DNA from: Herminiimonas sp. KBW02
GTDB taxonomy: Bacteria > Pseudomonadota > Gammaproteobacteria > Burkholderiales > Burkholderiaceae_D
Length of the DNA stretch: 64,000 bases
Direction: 5' to 3'
Assembly: GCF_003852535.1 (NCBI RefSeq)
Contig: NZ_QAJP01000004.1
Span: 62,001 to 126,000 of the forward strand
In this document: positions 39,262 through 48,930 of the stretch, in pieces
Layout of the letters: every line of letters begins with the position of its first letter
How positions within the stretch are numbered: position 1 is the stretch's first letter
Position numbers and translations under genes: made by a program
The notes under the pieces: generated by a model
The model's input: only the letters and a program-made list of their open reading frames with translations
Told to the model about the DNA's origin: nothing
Databases searched by the model: none

Positions 39262-39952
39262 AGAAATCACCGTGCGCTATGGTGCCACTACCGGCATCAA
39301 CAAAATCTCGCTGGAAGTGAACGAAGGCGAGATCGTTACCTTGATCGGCGCCAATGGTGCCGGCAAGTCGACCACGCTGCGTGCCATCAACGGGCTGGAG
39401 CCGCTGGCGCATGGCAGCATACGCATGGATGGGCATCTGGTCTCCGGGGCTTCTCCGGCCGAAGTGATCGATCACGGCATCTCGCATTGTCCAGAAGGAC
39501 GGCGCGTATTCCCGCAACTGACTGTGCGCGAAAACATGGAAATGGGTGCCTACAGACGCAAGGACAAGCCGCAGGTGCGCGACGATATGGAGCGCATGTT
39601 CGACAAATTCCCGCGTTTGCGTGAGCGGGTACAGCAGGTTGCCGGCACCCTGTCCGGCGGCGAGCAGCAGATGCTCGCCATTGCGCGTGCCTTGATGTCG
39701 CGGCCGCGGCTGGTGATGTTCGACGAACCATCGCTCGGCCTTGCGCCGAATATCGTCGAGCAGATCTTCAGCCTGATCCAGGAAATCAATAAGGAAGGCA
39801 CAACGGTGCTCATCGTCGAACAGAACGCATACGCTGCGCTTGCCATGTGTGATCGTGCTTATTTGCTGGAGAACGGTCACATCGTGACGCAAGGGACGTC
39901 GGCAGAAATGCGATCCAATCCGGAAATTCGTCGCGCTTACCTGGGCGGTTAA
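39248..39952 (+). CDS. ABC transporter ATP-binding protein (LivF-like)
   Basis: A 234-residue ATPase. Walker A GANGAGKST is at 34-42; the signature LSGGEQQMLAIARALM, Walker B LVMFDEPSLGLAPN and the VEQNAYAAL switch region (the LivF Q-N variant) are present. It ends in RRAYLGG. ATG at 39248 is the family start, inside the LivG 3' end. It completes the five-gene uptake system. Confidence 0.95.
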   Translation: MLKIEEITVRYGATTGINKISLEVNEGEIVTLIGANGAGKSTTLRAINGLEPLAHGSIRMDGHLVSGASPAEVIDHGISHCPEGRRVFPQLTVRENMEMGAYRRKDKPQVRDDMERMFDKFPRLRERVQQVAGTLSGGEQQMLAIARALMSRPRLVMFDEPSLGLAPNIVEQIFSLIQEINKEGTTVLIVEQNAYAALAMCDRAYLLENGHIVTQGTSAEMRSNPEIRRAYLGG

Positions 39953-39958
39953 GGAGCC

Positions 39959-40996
39959 ATGATGGAGAACCTAGACCTGATCGTATTGCGCACCTTGCGC
40001 GACTGGCGTTTGCAAGGCAAGCACGCAGTGCTGGCAACCGTGACGCGAACCTGGGGCGCTTCACCGCGTCCGGTCGGCTCGCTGATGGCATTGTGCGAAA
40101 CGGGCAGTGTGGTCGGGTCAGTCTCCGGTGGTTGTATCGAGGACGACCTGATCACGCGCTTCACAAGCAGAGAGGCTTTTGTTACGGATAAAGGGCAGGC
40201 ACGACGTCCGCAATGGGATTGTTATGGCTTATCGGCGGATGAAGCACATCGCTTCGGCCTGCCTTGCGGCGGTACGCTGGAATTGTTGCTGGAGTTCAAT
40301 CCGGATGCACAGTTACTGGAACAACTGGTCAGCCAGCTGGAAGCAGGTGTACTGGTGCAGCGTACAGTGGATTTGGTCAGCGGCGTGGTCGTACTGGCTC
40401 CGGCGGATAGCCCATCGGCCCTGGCCGTTACCAGGTTTGCGATGAAGGCGGTGTTCGGACCGGGTTACCGTATGTTGCTGATCGGTGCCGGACAATTGAC
40501 CGAGTACCTGGCAACGATGGCTGCCTTCAGTGGTTTCTCTGTGACAGTGTGCGATCCGCGTGAGGAATACAGGCGTGGCTGGAGTGTACCGAATGTGCGC
40601 TTTGTTGAAGGAATGCCGGATGATGCTGTACATGAGATGAAGCCGGATCAGCGTACCTGCGTCATCGCCTTGACCCATGATCCCAAGCTGGATGACCTGG
40701 CCTTGATGGAAGCGCTGGTCAGTCCGGCATTCTATGTGGGCGCCATCGGCAGCCGCCGCAACAATGCGGCGCGCCGTGAACGTCTGTCCGAGCATTTCGA
40801 ACTCAGTGGCGAAAGTCTGGCGCGTCTGCACGGCCCGGTTGGTATTTATATAGGCAGTAAAACGCCATCTGAAATAGCCATCAGCATCATGGCTGAAGTG
40901 GTGGCGGCGAAGAACGGCATACAGCGGCCGGATCTGGATGTCGCCGTCAACAAGCGTGTATTTGAGGATGCTGTGCCTGCCATGCACATGTCCTGA
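39959..40996 (+). CDS. xdhC: XdhC family molybdenum hydroxylase maturation factor
   Basis: A 345-residue protein of the XdhC/CoxI family. N-terminal XdhC domain: ATVTRTWGASPRPVGSLMAL and VSGGCIEDDL. C-terminal Rossmann-like domain: MLLIGAGQLTEYLA, VCDPREEY, and TYVGAIGSRRN-type FYVGAIGSRRNNAARRERL. XdhC proteins bind molybdenum cofactor, help its sulfuration and insert it into the hydroxylase. Two ATGs stand in tandem; the second (39962) has the better distance to AAGGAG. It is the last gene of the forward operon, 6 bp after LivF. Confidence 0.93.
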   Translation: MMENLDLIVLRTLRDWRLQGKHAVLATVTRTWGASPRPVGSLMALCETGSVVGSVSGGCIEDDLITRFTSREAFVTDKGQARRPQWDCYGLSADEAHRFGLPCGGTLELLLEFNPDAQLLEQLVSQLEAGVLVQRTVDLVSGVVVLAPADSPSALAVTRFAMKAVFGPGYRMLLIGAGQLTEYLATMAAFSGFSVTVCDPREEYRRGWSVPNVRFVEGMPDDAVHEMKPDQRTCVIALTHDPKLDDLALMEALVSPAFYVGAIGSRRNNAARRERLSEHFELSGESLARLHGPVGIYIGSKTPSEIAISIMAEVVAAKNGIQRPDLDVAVNKRVFEDAVPAMHMS

Positions 40997-41023
40997 AATC
41001 TTTATCACATCATTAGTTTGCAT

Positions 41024-41049
41024 GGCATCCCATAAGTCTATGGGATGCC
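41024..41049 (+). terminator. Stem-loop after xdhC
   Basis: GGCATCCCATA / TATGGGATGCC is a perfect 11-bp stem with an AGTC loop, 27 bp after the stop. It lacks a T-tract on the plus strand, so it may protect the 3' end or need Rho. Confidence 0.55.
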
Positions 41050-41145
41050 GTCCGCATCCCTGCCATTCGCATCTCCCTGATTACCGGTTATATTGACGCT
41101 TGTCAGCAGGAAGGCGTTTCACTATCCATTTCTACAGGAGGTCTC

Positions 41146-42216
41146 ATGGGATTCCGGTTCAGGCGGTGGCGACAATTGACAGCACAGCTGTGCGTACTAG
41201 GCTTGCTGGCAGCACCTATGCATGGCAATGCATGTACGCGCTTCGTTTATCTGGGACAGGACGGCAATGTCGTGACCGCCCGCTCCATGGACTGGAAGTA
41301 CGACATAGGCAGCAATCTCTATATCCTGCCACGGGGCATCGAACGCAACGGTGAGGCCGGCCCCAACTCGCTGCGCTGGACAGCGAAATATGGTTCGGTG
41401 GTGACAACGGCTTACGATGTTTCCACGACCGATGGCGTCAACGAAGCCGGTCTCTATGCCGGCGTCTTGTGGCTGACGGAATCGCAGTATCCGAAGTTTG
41501 AGGCCGGCAGCAAACCGGGTTTGACGATAGCGGCGTGGACGCAGTATGTGCTGGATAACTTTGCCAGCGTGGCGGAAGCGGTGGCAGTACTCAAAAACGA
41601 GCCGTTTACGCTGGTTACCGATAACGTCCCCGGCCAGCAGCGCCTGACTACCTTGCATCTGGCGATCTCTGACGCCAGCGGCGACAGCGCAGTGTTTGAA
41701 TACATCAACGGGAAGCAGGTGATCCATCATGGTCGCCAGTATCAGGTCATGACCAACTCGCCTACCTACGATCAGCAACTCGCGCTCAATGCATACTGGC
41801 AGCAGATAGGCGGTACCGTAATGCTGCCGGGTACCAATCGGGCATCTGACCGTTTTGCGCGCGCATCATTTTATGTCAATGCCATTCCGCAAAAAGCCGC
41901 GCCTGATGAAAGCCTGGCCAGTGTGTTCAGCGTGATCCGCAATGTTTCGGTGCCGCTGGGCATTGCAACGCCGGATCAGCCTGAAATTTCGTCTACCCGC
42001 TGGCGCACCGTCTTTGATCACAAGCGCAAGCTCTATTTCTTTGAATCGGCAATGACGCCCAATACATTCTGGGTCGATATCAGAAAAGTCGATTTCTCCA
42101 AAGAGACGGGGCGAGTGAAGAAACTGGACCTGGGGCCGCATCAATCGCATACATACTCCGGAGAAGTGAGCAGTAGCTTCGTACCGGCCAGGCCTTTTGT
42201 CTTTCAGGGTATATAA
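41146..42216 (+). CDS. Linear amide C-N hydrolase (choloylglycine hydrolase / penicillin V acylase family)
   Basis: A 356-residue Ntn-hydrolase. A 29-residue signal peptide ends HGNA and the next residue is the nucleophile Cys30 (ACTRFVYLG), so cleavage of the signal would expose it as the N-terminal catalytic residue. RSMDWKYD carries the conserved Arg and Asp, and the VNEAGLYAGVLWL block is typical. Periplasmic members of this family in Gram-negative bacteria cut bile acid amides, penicillin V or acyl-homoserine lactones. Which applies cannot be told here. GGAGG before the ATG is a strong ribosome-binding site. It may or may not belong to the preceding catabolic cluster. Confidence 0.88.
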   Translation: MGFRFRRWRQLTAQLCVLGLLAAPMHGNACTRFVYLGQDGNVVTARSMDWKYDIGSNLYILPRGIERNGEAGPNSLRWTAKYGSVVTTAYDVSTTDGVNEAGLYAGVLWLTESQYPKFEAGSKPGLTIAAWTQYVLDNFASVAEAVAVLKNEPFTLVTDNVPGQQRLTTLHLAISDASGDSAVFEYINGKQVIHHGRQYQVMTNSPTYDQQLALNAYWQQIGGTVMLPGTNRASDRFARASFYVNAIPQKAAPDESLASVFSVIRNVSVPLGIATPDQPEISSTRWRTVFDHKRKLYFFESAMTPNTFWVDIRKVDFSKETGRVKKLDLGPHQSHTYSGEVSSSFVPARPFVFQGI

Positions 42217-42225
42217 GTACGACGC

Positions 42226-42909
42226 TCAGACCCGGATCAATGCTTCGGCAAAGAAGCTATAGCCGACATTGCGCGAGGTATTGACCGGCAACGGGATACC
42301 GAGTGTCTCTTCTGCTTTACGCCGCAGGCGTCGTATTTGCGTATCCAGCCGGCGTTGGTCGTAATGCAGGAAGTCTTCGCCCAGTGCCTGCACGATGTGC
42401 TGGCGCGTGACGGTTTCTCCTTGCGCAGCCATTAGGGTATGCAGCACGGTGACATCCTGTCGTGAGAGGGGGATGGCAGACAGCCCCGGTGGCAGCAGGC
42501 GACGACGGCCGACTTCCAGTATCCAACAGCCATTGGCTTCTGGTAGGGCCAGTCGACGTTTCAGTGCCGCCAGGGTAGCGGCGAGTTCGTCGAGGTCGGC
42601 TGTTTTCGCCAGATAGTAATCAGCGCCTTCGTCCAATCCGGCGATTTTGTCCGGCGTGCCGCCGCGTGCAGTCAGGACCACGATGCCGATGCGATGTCCC
42701 AGCTGTCGCAATTCCCTGATCAGATTCATGCCGTCGCCATCCGGCAGGGTCAGATCGAGGACCGCCATTTGATGACTGCTTGCCGAATAAAGCTGACGAA
42801 ATTCGGCCAGAGTGGCGACCGCATCGACTTCGTAACCGAGGTCACCCAGAAATTCGGCTAATTCCTGGCGCAATACGTTTTCGTCTTCGAGCAAAATGAG
42901 CTTATACAT
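42226..42909 (-). CDS. OmpR-family response regulator
   Basis: A 227-residue two-component regulator. The receiver domain (1-115) has the acidic pair at E9-D10, the phosphoacceptor D52 (AVLDLTLPDGDG), VVLTARG and the lysine in YYLAKT. A C-terminal winged helix (125-227) has the sequence DQRRLDTQIRRLRRKAEETLG of the recognition region. ATG at 42909 gives the usual MYKLILLEDE start. It is divergent from the histidine kinase gene, with about 100 bp between starts, and is most likely its partner. Confidence 0.92.
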   Translation of the reverse strand: MYKLILLEDENVLRQELAEFLGDLGYEVDAVATLAEFRQLYSASSHQMAVLDLTLPDGDGMNLIRELRQLGHRIGIVVLTARGGTPDKIAGLDEGADYYLAKTADLDELAATLAALKRRLALPEANGCWILEVGRRRLLPPGLSAIPLSRQDVTVLHTLMAAQGETVTRQHIVQALGEDFLHYDQRRLDTQIRRLRRKAEETLGIPLPVNTSRNVGYSFFAEALIRV

Positions 42910-43006
42910 CGCATAAGCATAGCTGATTCTGGTCGTTCCGGAACTGAGTGTTTCTGAGCGTTTGCAAAAATCAAAAAAAGCGATGCGCATGTTATTCTCG
43001 CCGCCG

Positions 43007-45016
43007 ATGAAACGTCTCTATTTATTCTTACTTTTGTTCAGCCTGCTGCTGCCTGTAGCGGGGTGGGCGCAATCCGCCATTGATTTGCGGGCGACGACAC
43101 ATAAAGCGTCGGGTGGTGGCCATCTGTCCATGCTGCGTGATCCCGACGCGCAGCTGACGCCTGATCAGGCATTGGCGTCCGGGGCCTGGCAGGCGATTCC
43201 CGCCGCTCTTAGCGCTGGATATACCAGCGACGCGATCTGGCTGCGCCTGGTGGTGGTGCGGGCGGCCGATGCGCCGCAGGACTGGTTGGTACGTTTCACG
43301 AATGCCTTGCTGGATGATGTGCGTTTATATCGGCCGGATGGCGCGCATGCATGGCGTGAACAACGCGCAGGGGAAGACACCGGGCGTGCATCCTGGCCAC
43401 TGGATACGCGCAATGTGGTGTTGCCGGTACAGATGGAGACTATCGGTCAGGAAGTATGGTTGATACGCCTGCAGAGCAAGAATGCAATGTCCACCAATGT
43501 GGAAGTCTGGTCTGAAACTGCTTTCGGCGATACGTCACGACGCGAGTATTTGTTTTATGGCTTGTACTTCGGCTGTCTGGCATTGCTGATCATCTTGCAC
43601 GTGTTCTTCTGGCGCATGACGCGGGAGAAGCAGAGTGGCTTGTACCTGCTGTATGTGCTGATGAATACCCTGACCGAATTGATGACGGTCGCACTGCCGC
43701 AGCAAGTTTTGCATATCCCGGTCACTGTGTCCGATCCCTTGTTGGGTTTATCCATGTGCGTCAGCCTGGCGGTAGGCGTGCATTTTTCCCTGCAGCAGCT
43801 GGAACTGCATCCGGTCTGGCCACGCTTTAGTCGCGTGGTGCTGTATGGCGCGCGCGCAGTGGCCTTGCTCAGTGCCTTATTCATATTAAGTGGCCGCTTT
43901 TCTGTCGGCGTGATTCTGATGCAGCAAGTAGCGATGGCCCTGATTGTGGTGTTTATCAGCATCGCCCTATGGTTGTTGGGCCGAGGTCACAAACCAGCAC
44001 GCTTTTTCCTGCTGGTGTTCGGCATCTTTTATGCCGGGGCGGTGGTCAGTTACCTGCGCAATATGGCGGTGGTACCGACGAATTTCTGGACCGATCATGC
44101 GATCGCCATCGGTGCCTTGTTGCACATGATACTGATGAGTTTGCGACTGAATTTGCGCTATGACGGTTTGCGGCGCGATAAGGAAATCGCGCAGGCGGAA
44201 ACGGTCAATGCGATACGCGAGTTGAATGAAGGTCTGGAAGTGCAGGTTGCAAAGCGTACCGCAGCATTGCAACAGGAAATCGCGCAGCGGGTGCAACTGG
44301 AGCAGGAGCTGCGGCAGTCGCTGGAGGCGGAGCGGCGCATCAAGGAAGAGCAGCAGGACTTCGTGGCCATGGTTTCGCACGAGTTCAGGACGCCGCTGGC
44401 CATCATCAATACAACAGCACAACAGATTGCGAAGAACCTGGATGCAGCACGTGAACGTACTTTGCAGCGTTGCCAGAATCTGCGCGATGCCGCGCGCCGG
44501 ATGGCGGCACTGGTCGATGAATACCTGACTGCAGATCGGATGGATGCGAGTACGACGGCATTCCGGCCGGCGCTGTGCGACGCCCGCCAAGTGCTGGATG
44601 CCACCCTGGCTGAATGGCCGGAAGACAGAATCACGCTGGTAACACAGCCGCTGCCATCTTCTTTCTTTTGTGATCGAGGTTTATTGCAGGTGGCTTTACG
44701 CAATTTACTGGCGAATGCAGACCGTCATTCGACGCCGGGACGGGCTATCCATGTCGATGTCGCCTGCGATGAGAGCGGAGCCTTGCATATCGCCGTCAGC
44801 AATCATGGTGAACCCGTACCTGAGGATGAGATCGGGCGTTTGTTCCAGAAGTATTTCCGTGGTCATGCTGCACAACACCAGCCGGGTGCCGGACTGGGTT
44901 TGTACCTGGTGCAGCGCATCGCGGAGATGCATGGCGGCAGCGTGCGTCTGGATAATGATGGCAGCGCAAGACGGGTGACTTTTTCCTTGTGCTTGCCGCC
45001 ATCTGCACCGGCCTGA
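43007..45016 (+). CDS. 7TMR-DISM sensor histidine kinase
   Basis: A 669-residue membrane kinase. A signal peptide (MKRLYLFLLLFSLLLPVAGWAQ) is followed by a periplasmic 7TMR-DISMED2 domain (about 25-175), seven hydrophobic helices (7TMR-DISM_7TM, about 180-385), a coiled-coil, a HisKA domain with H458 in FVAMVSHEFRTPLAI, and an HATPase_c domain (NLLANADRHS N-box, GAGLGLYLV G-box). ATG at 43007 begins the signal peptide directly; ATGs at 42983 and 42989 are in frame. DISM domains often bind carbohydrate-like or hydrophobic ligands. The ligand here is unknown. Confidence 0.9.
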   Translation: MKRLYLFLLLFSLLLPVAGWAQSAIDLRATTHKASGGGHLSMLRDPDAQLTPDQALASGAWQAIPAALSAGYTSDAIWLRLVVVRAADAPQDWLVRFTNALLDDVRLYRPDGAHAWREQRAGEDTGRASWPLDTRNVVLPVQMETIGQEVWLIRLQSKNAMSTNVEVWSETAFGDTSRREYLFYGLYFGCLALLIILHVFFWRMTREKQSGLYLLYVLMNTLTELMTVALPQQVLHIPVTVSDPLLGLSMCVSLAVGVHFSLQQLELHPVWPRFSRVVLYGARAVALLSALFILSGRFSVGVILMQQVAMALIVVFISIALWLLGRGHKPARFFLLVFGIFYAGAVVSYLRNMAVVPTNFWTDHAIAIGALLHMILMSLRLNLRYDGLRRDKEIAQAETVNAIRELNEGLEVQVAKRTAALQQEIAQRVQLEQELRQSLEAERRIKEEQQDFVAMVSHEFRTPLAIINTTAQQIAKNLDAARERTLQRCQNLRDAARRMAALVDEYLTADRMDASTTAFRPALCDARQVLDATLAEWPEDRITLVTQPLPSSFFCDRGLLQVALRNLLANADRHSTPGRAIHVDVACDESGALHIAVSNHGEPVPEDEIGRLFQKYFRGHAAQHQPGAGLGLYLVQRIAEMHGGSVRLDNDGSARRVTFSLCLPPSAPA

Positions 45017-45166
45017 TTGATGGGTGTGCCAGCTTAATTCCGACTTTTTTAGTCTGGTACCGCTCAGATTTGCTCGATTCCGTACGGCAATTTTTCGATA
45101 ACTTCCAGTCTTGGTTTTTTACAAGACATAGCGCGCGTCAGTCGCGTAACAAGGAAGGAAACTATC

Positions 45167-48100
45167 GTGAACAAAGCCTATCGCATCGTCTGGAGCAGAG
45201 CACGCTCGGCATTTATCGTCACCCATGAAAAATCATCCAGCCGGGGCCGTGCATCCACGATCTGTGCTGCAACCATACTCGGAGTGGTGGCGCTTCTGTT
45301 GAATGCGACCCCGGTGTCTGCCGCGGATTTATGTACGAGTAGTCCCACGCTGATCAATGGCGCGACGTCTGGTGACAACTGTGTACTTGGTAGCGGTGCC
45401 AGCGTAGAGGTCGGTGCGAATGGTTCCATTTCCAGTACCGGCGTAGCGGCCATTTACACGAGTAGCGCTATCAATAGCATTACGAATCACGGCAGCATCG
45501 CTTCGGATACCAATATTGGCATCTCTCTCGATTACGCGAGTGTGGCTGGAGATATTCGCAATACCGGCACGCTGACTGCGGTCGCCAATGGCTACAATCT
45601 TTCCAACGGTGCACTGTATGCGACTGGTGCGACCATCAGCGGCTCACTTATCAACGACGGTGGCCAGATTGGCAATACCCTGACTTTGCGTTCCTCCAGC
45701 GTGAACAGCATACGCAATATCAATGGCGGATCGATTGACGTCTCGGGCCAGCAAGTTGCCGGCATCAATCTGGACCGTACGACGATAGCCAACGGCATAC
45801 TGAATGATGTCGGCAGTACTATCCGTGCCGCCAATTACAGGGCCATCAATATGTATGGCGGCAGCATACTGGCTGGCGGGATCGTTAACAACGGCGACAT
45901 TTTCCAGGGTGGCATCACCCTCAATAGCAATGCAACGGTTGCCGGCGGCATCATTAATACCGGACGTATCGAAGACATCGGGACGGTTGCCATAGGCGTG
46001 TACAGCGGTTCCATTCTGAGTGGCGGTATTCACAATACGGGCAGTATTCTCAGCCTGAATACCGGGGTATTGATCGATTACCGGGGGACAGTCAACGGCG
46101 GCCTCAATAATGAGGCCATGCTCAGAGGAACGGACAAAGGAATATTTCTCAATGAGACGGGCATCTTGCGCGACGGACTCACCAATAGCGGCACGATAGC
46201 CGGGACAAACTTTTACGGTATTCAGGCTGCGGCTAACAGCGAAATTGGCGGCGGCATCCGGAACAGCGGGACGATAGAAGGCCAGCGTACTGCAATCAGG
46301 CTGGAAGGTGCTTCTTCGCTGGGTGCCGACACGCATGGCGTCGCGCTTCATAACAGCGGCACGATCCGTGCCAATGCCAGATATGTATGGGACAACAGCG
46401 GTCTCCATCTGCTCACCGGCTCGACGATTAACGGCGATATCGTCAACACGGCGAGCGGAAAAATAGATGGCAACTTCGGTATTAACGTGGCAGGCGCGAG
46501 TCAGATCAACGGCAATATCGTGAATAGCGGCATCATCAGCGGCCACGTGTATTCCGTTTACGTCAGCGATGATTCAACGCTGGGTGGTTTGGGTGCCCAT
46601 GGCAGCTCCGCCGCATATGTAGGCGACGTCTATGCGAAAAACAGCGATTTCACTGTGGCATCCGGTGCCTCGTTTTCACTTGGTAATGCGATGAACCTTC
46701 AAGGTTTCTCGGTTGCTGCTGATGGTCTCTTCAAAATGTCAGAAGGGAACAGTAGTTCGGGCATGCTGGCTTCCGGTATCACAGTAGGTAGCAATGGTTT
46801 TAGCAATGCCGGTACCGTGCAGCTGGCCAGTGGAGTAACGGCGACCATACATGGCAGTTACTCACAAAGCACCACCGGCGTATTGCGTGTCGGTGTCGGC
46901 AGCGATACCAGTTACGGCAAGCTCGTGGTGGATGGCACTGCCAACCTCGCGTCCAATGCAAAAATTGATGTCGATGTCAGTCCACGTGATTACTCCTTCA
47001 GCGTTGATCGTCTGCAAAATATCCTGCGTGCGACGACATTGAATAGTGATGGCACGTTTGCAGTTACCGATAATTCCATCCTGTTTGATTTCTCGGCCGT
47101 CAAGGATGGCAATGCCGTACATCTGACGCTGGCCAAGGCGCCGGTCACAGTGCTCGCGAGTGTCCGGGAAGCGAACAACACGCCGGCACTGGGTGCAGCA
47201 GGCGTACTGGATCAAGTCATTACGGCGCATCCTGGCGGCGCGATAGGCAGCCATTTTGTCGGACTGACCAGCAAGCAGGCGGTGTCGGATGCTGTCACAC
47301 AAACGCTGCCTCTACTCAATGGCGGCTCGATGGCTGCTGCGACGGGATCCATTACGAGCATCAATCGCGTGGTGCAGGCGCGGATAGAAAACAATCGCGG
47401 CTTGTCTTCAGGTGATGACGTGATCGGTGACAAATACGTCTGGTTCAAACCATTCGGTTCATGGGCGCGTCAGGACGACCGCGATGGTCAGTCCGGCTTC
47501 AAGGCGAACAGCACCGGTTTCGTGGCAGGTGCCGATATGGCTGTGAATGAACGTAGTCGTTTGGGAGCAGGCTTTGCCTATGCCAAGTCCAAGGTCGATG
47601 GCAATTCTGCGATTGCGCCACAGCATATGGATGTCGATGTATTCCAATTGTTGGGATACGGTAGCTATACGCTGGATGAAAATACTGAACTGAATTTCCA
47701 GGCAGATATCGGCCAGAACAGTAACAAGGGCAGCCGTCGTATCGCTTTCACAGGTAGTACCGCCAGCGCCGATTACAAGAGTCTGACGGCGCACGTCGGG
47801 CTTGGTATTGGCCGAGTCCTGCCCTTGAATGCGCATACCAGTTTCACGCCGTCGGTGCGCGCTGATTACACCTGGATCAAGGATCAGTCTTATCAGGAAA
47901 GTGGCGCAGGCGCCTTGAACCTGAATGTGGCGGGGCGCAGTGCGAATGAATTGTTGCTGGCGGCCGATGGCAAGCTGGCGCACAAGCTGAACGACAAAAC
48001 GACTTTCCTGGTCAATCTGGGTGCTGCGTATACAGCTGTTAAAGGGAACACGGCCATCATTGCCGCGTTCGCCGGTGCACCGCAGGCAGCGTTTGCGACC

Positions 48101-48256
48101 TATGGCATGGAGCAGCGTCCGTGGACTGTGCGTGGCGGACTGGGGTTGGTGCGCAAGACCGGCAATAACACCGAGATTGCTGTGCGTTATGACGCCGAAG
48201 CACGAAATGGATTTACCAACCAGACTGCTTCTGTGAAAGCACGCTGGGCTTTCTGA
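45167..48256 (+). CDS. Autotransporter adhesin-like protein with extended signal peptide
   Basis: A 1029-residue type Va secretion protein. It starts with an extended signal peptide region (MNKAYRIVWSRARSAFIVT...) and a hydrophobic core ending VSAAD near residue 54. The passenger (about 55-720) is a beta-helix with many repeats of the type GGI-N-G-I (NSGTI, NTGSI, NNGDI) and no protease motif. The C-terminal 270 residues form the beta-barrel (WFKPFGSWARQD, GFVAGADMAV, VKARWAF) with the terminal Phe needed by the Bam machinery. The start is GTG at 45167 after AAGGAAGG. A terminator follows. It is probably a surface adhesin or biofilm factor. Confidence 0.9.
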   Translation: MNKAYRIVWSRARSAFIVTHEKSSSRGRASTICAATILGVVALLLNATPVSAADLCTSSPTLINGATSGDNCVLGSGASVEVGANGSISSTGVAAIYTSSAINSITNHGSIASDTNIGISLDYASVAGDIRNTGTLTAVANGYNLSNGALYATGATISGSLINDGGQIGNTLTLRSSSVNSIRNINGGSIDVSGQQVAGINLDRTTIANGILNDVGSTIRAANYRAINMYGGSILAGGIVNNGDIFQGGITLNSNATVAGGIINTGRIEDIGTVAIGVYSGSILSGGIHNTGSILSLNTGVLIDYRGTVNGGLNNEAMLRGTDKGIFLNETGILRDGLTNSGTIAGTNFYGIQAAANSEIGGGIRNSGTIEGQRTAIRLEGASSLGADTHGVALHNSGTIRANARYVWDNSGLHLLTGSTINGDIVNTASGKIDGNFGINVAGASQINGNIVNSGIISGHVYSVYVSDDSTLGGLGAHGSSAAYVGDVYAKNSDFTVASGASFSLGNAMNLQGFSVAADGLFKMSEGNSSSGMLASGITVGSNGFSNAGTVQLASGVTATIHGSYSQSTTGVLRVGVGSDTSYGKLVVDGTANLASNAKIDVDVSPRDYSFSVDRLQNILRATTLNSDGTFAVTDNSILFDFSAVKDGNAVHLTLAKAPVTVLASVREANNTPALGAAGVLDQVITAHPGGAIGSHFVGLTSKQAVSDAVTQTLPLLNGGSMAAATGSITSINRVVQARIENNRGLSSGDDVIGDKYVWFKPFGSWARQDDRDGQSGFKANSTGFVAGADMAVNERSRLGAGFAYAKSKVDGNSAIAPQHMDVDVFQLLGYGSYTLDENTELNFQADIGQNSNKGSRRIAFTGSTASADYKSLTAHVGLGIGRVLPLNAHTSFTPSVRADYTWIKDQSYQESGAGALNLNVAGRSANELLLAADGKLAHKLNDKTTFLVNLGAAYTAVKGNTAIIAAFAGAPQAAFATYGMEQRPWTVRGGLGLVRKTGNNTEIAVRYDAEARNGFTNQTASVKARWAF

Positions 48257-48280
48257 TCCGATAACAGAAAGAGATCTTTA

Positions 48281-48316
48281 TATCTCCGGAAGTGCATTTG
48301 GCTGCCGGAGATTTTC
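48281..48316 (+). terminator. Rho-independent terminator after the autotransporter gene
   Basis: ATCTCCGG / CCGGAGAT encloses a 15-nt loop and is followed by TTT. It lies 25 bp after the stop codon. Confidence 0.75.
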
Positions 48317-48930
48317 ATTTGTGCAGATGTGAAATGGCCATTATGCGAGGCAAAAATATGACGCTGTTTTTTGCTTCTATTTCCACATGGAAATTAAATT
48401 AATTTCCATGTGGAAATATACGGTGCGAGATCGGTTTTGTTTCATTATTTATTTTGCCGTTTGTTTCCTTTCGGCAAGCATATTTAACATACTTTCCCTG
48501 CGCAAAAAACTGGCGGAGAGCCGCATAAACACTCGATATTTCAATGGTTTTCAATTGCATTTCACAGTGTGTATTTTTGTTGCCATGAATTATCAATTGT
48601 TCACAATGTTTTTCCGCACCTCTGATAAAGTCCGCTCTACTTTTTGAGACTATTCTTTTTGACTTTTTTCACGTGTTTCAGAGTTGTTTTTTGACGCGAA
48701 AAAAAAGCTGCGAAGAAGTTTGCGTAGCGCATATTTTTTATCGCTATGTCGCAATTTTTTATAAGTGAATCCGTGTTGCTATCAGGTTCGTATGAACTCT
48801 ATGTCAACAAAAAAGTCACTTTGTTATTAAATTGGCATATGTTGGCAGCGAGGAGCAATTGCTTGGCGATTCGCTTTTAAAGATGTGTGTTTATTTTTGT
48901 AAATTCACATTCCATTTTTTTAGCGAGCTC
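48317..48930. other. Long AT-rich leader/intergenic region upstream of pga
   Basis: The 614-bp gap after the terminator is far richer in A+T than both neighbours. It carries the double palindrome described separately. One 86-codon frame (48387-48647), Phe/Cys-rich with a hydrophobic stretch, starts inside the palindrome and has no ribosome-binding site; I do not support it as a gene. A long untranslated leader before pgaA is plausible, as known for E. coli pgaABCD. Confidence 0.55.
48380..48416. promoter_or_regulatory. Double palindrome: two TTTCCA-N2-TGGAAA sites in a 37-bp perfect inverted repeat
   Basis: Two 14-bp palindromes, TTTCCACATGGAAA (48380-48393) and TTTCCATGTGGAAA (48403-48416), are centred 23 bp apart. 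They are also reverse complements of each other, so the whole element has 18-bp perfect arms around one base. Spacing of about two helical turns suggests cooperative binding of a dimeric regulator. Confidence 0.65.

Noticed and set aside
48387-48647. An 86-codon frame with a hydrophobic stretch in the pga leader
   Set aside because: It starts inside the double palindrome, lacks a ribosome-binding site, and its Phe/Cys-rich composition is what AT-rich noncoding DNA gives in this frame.
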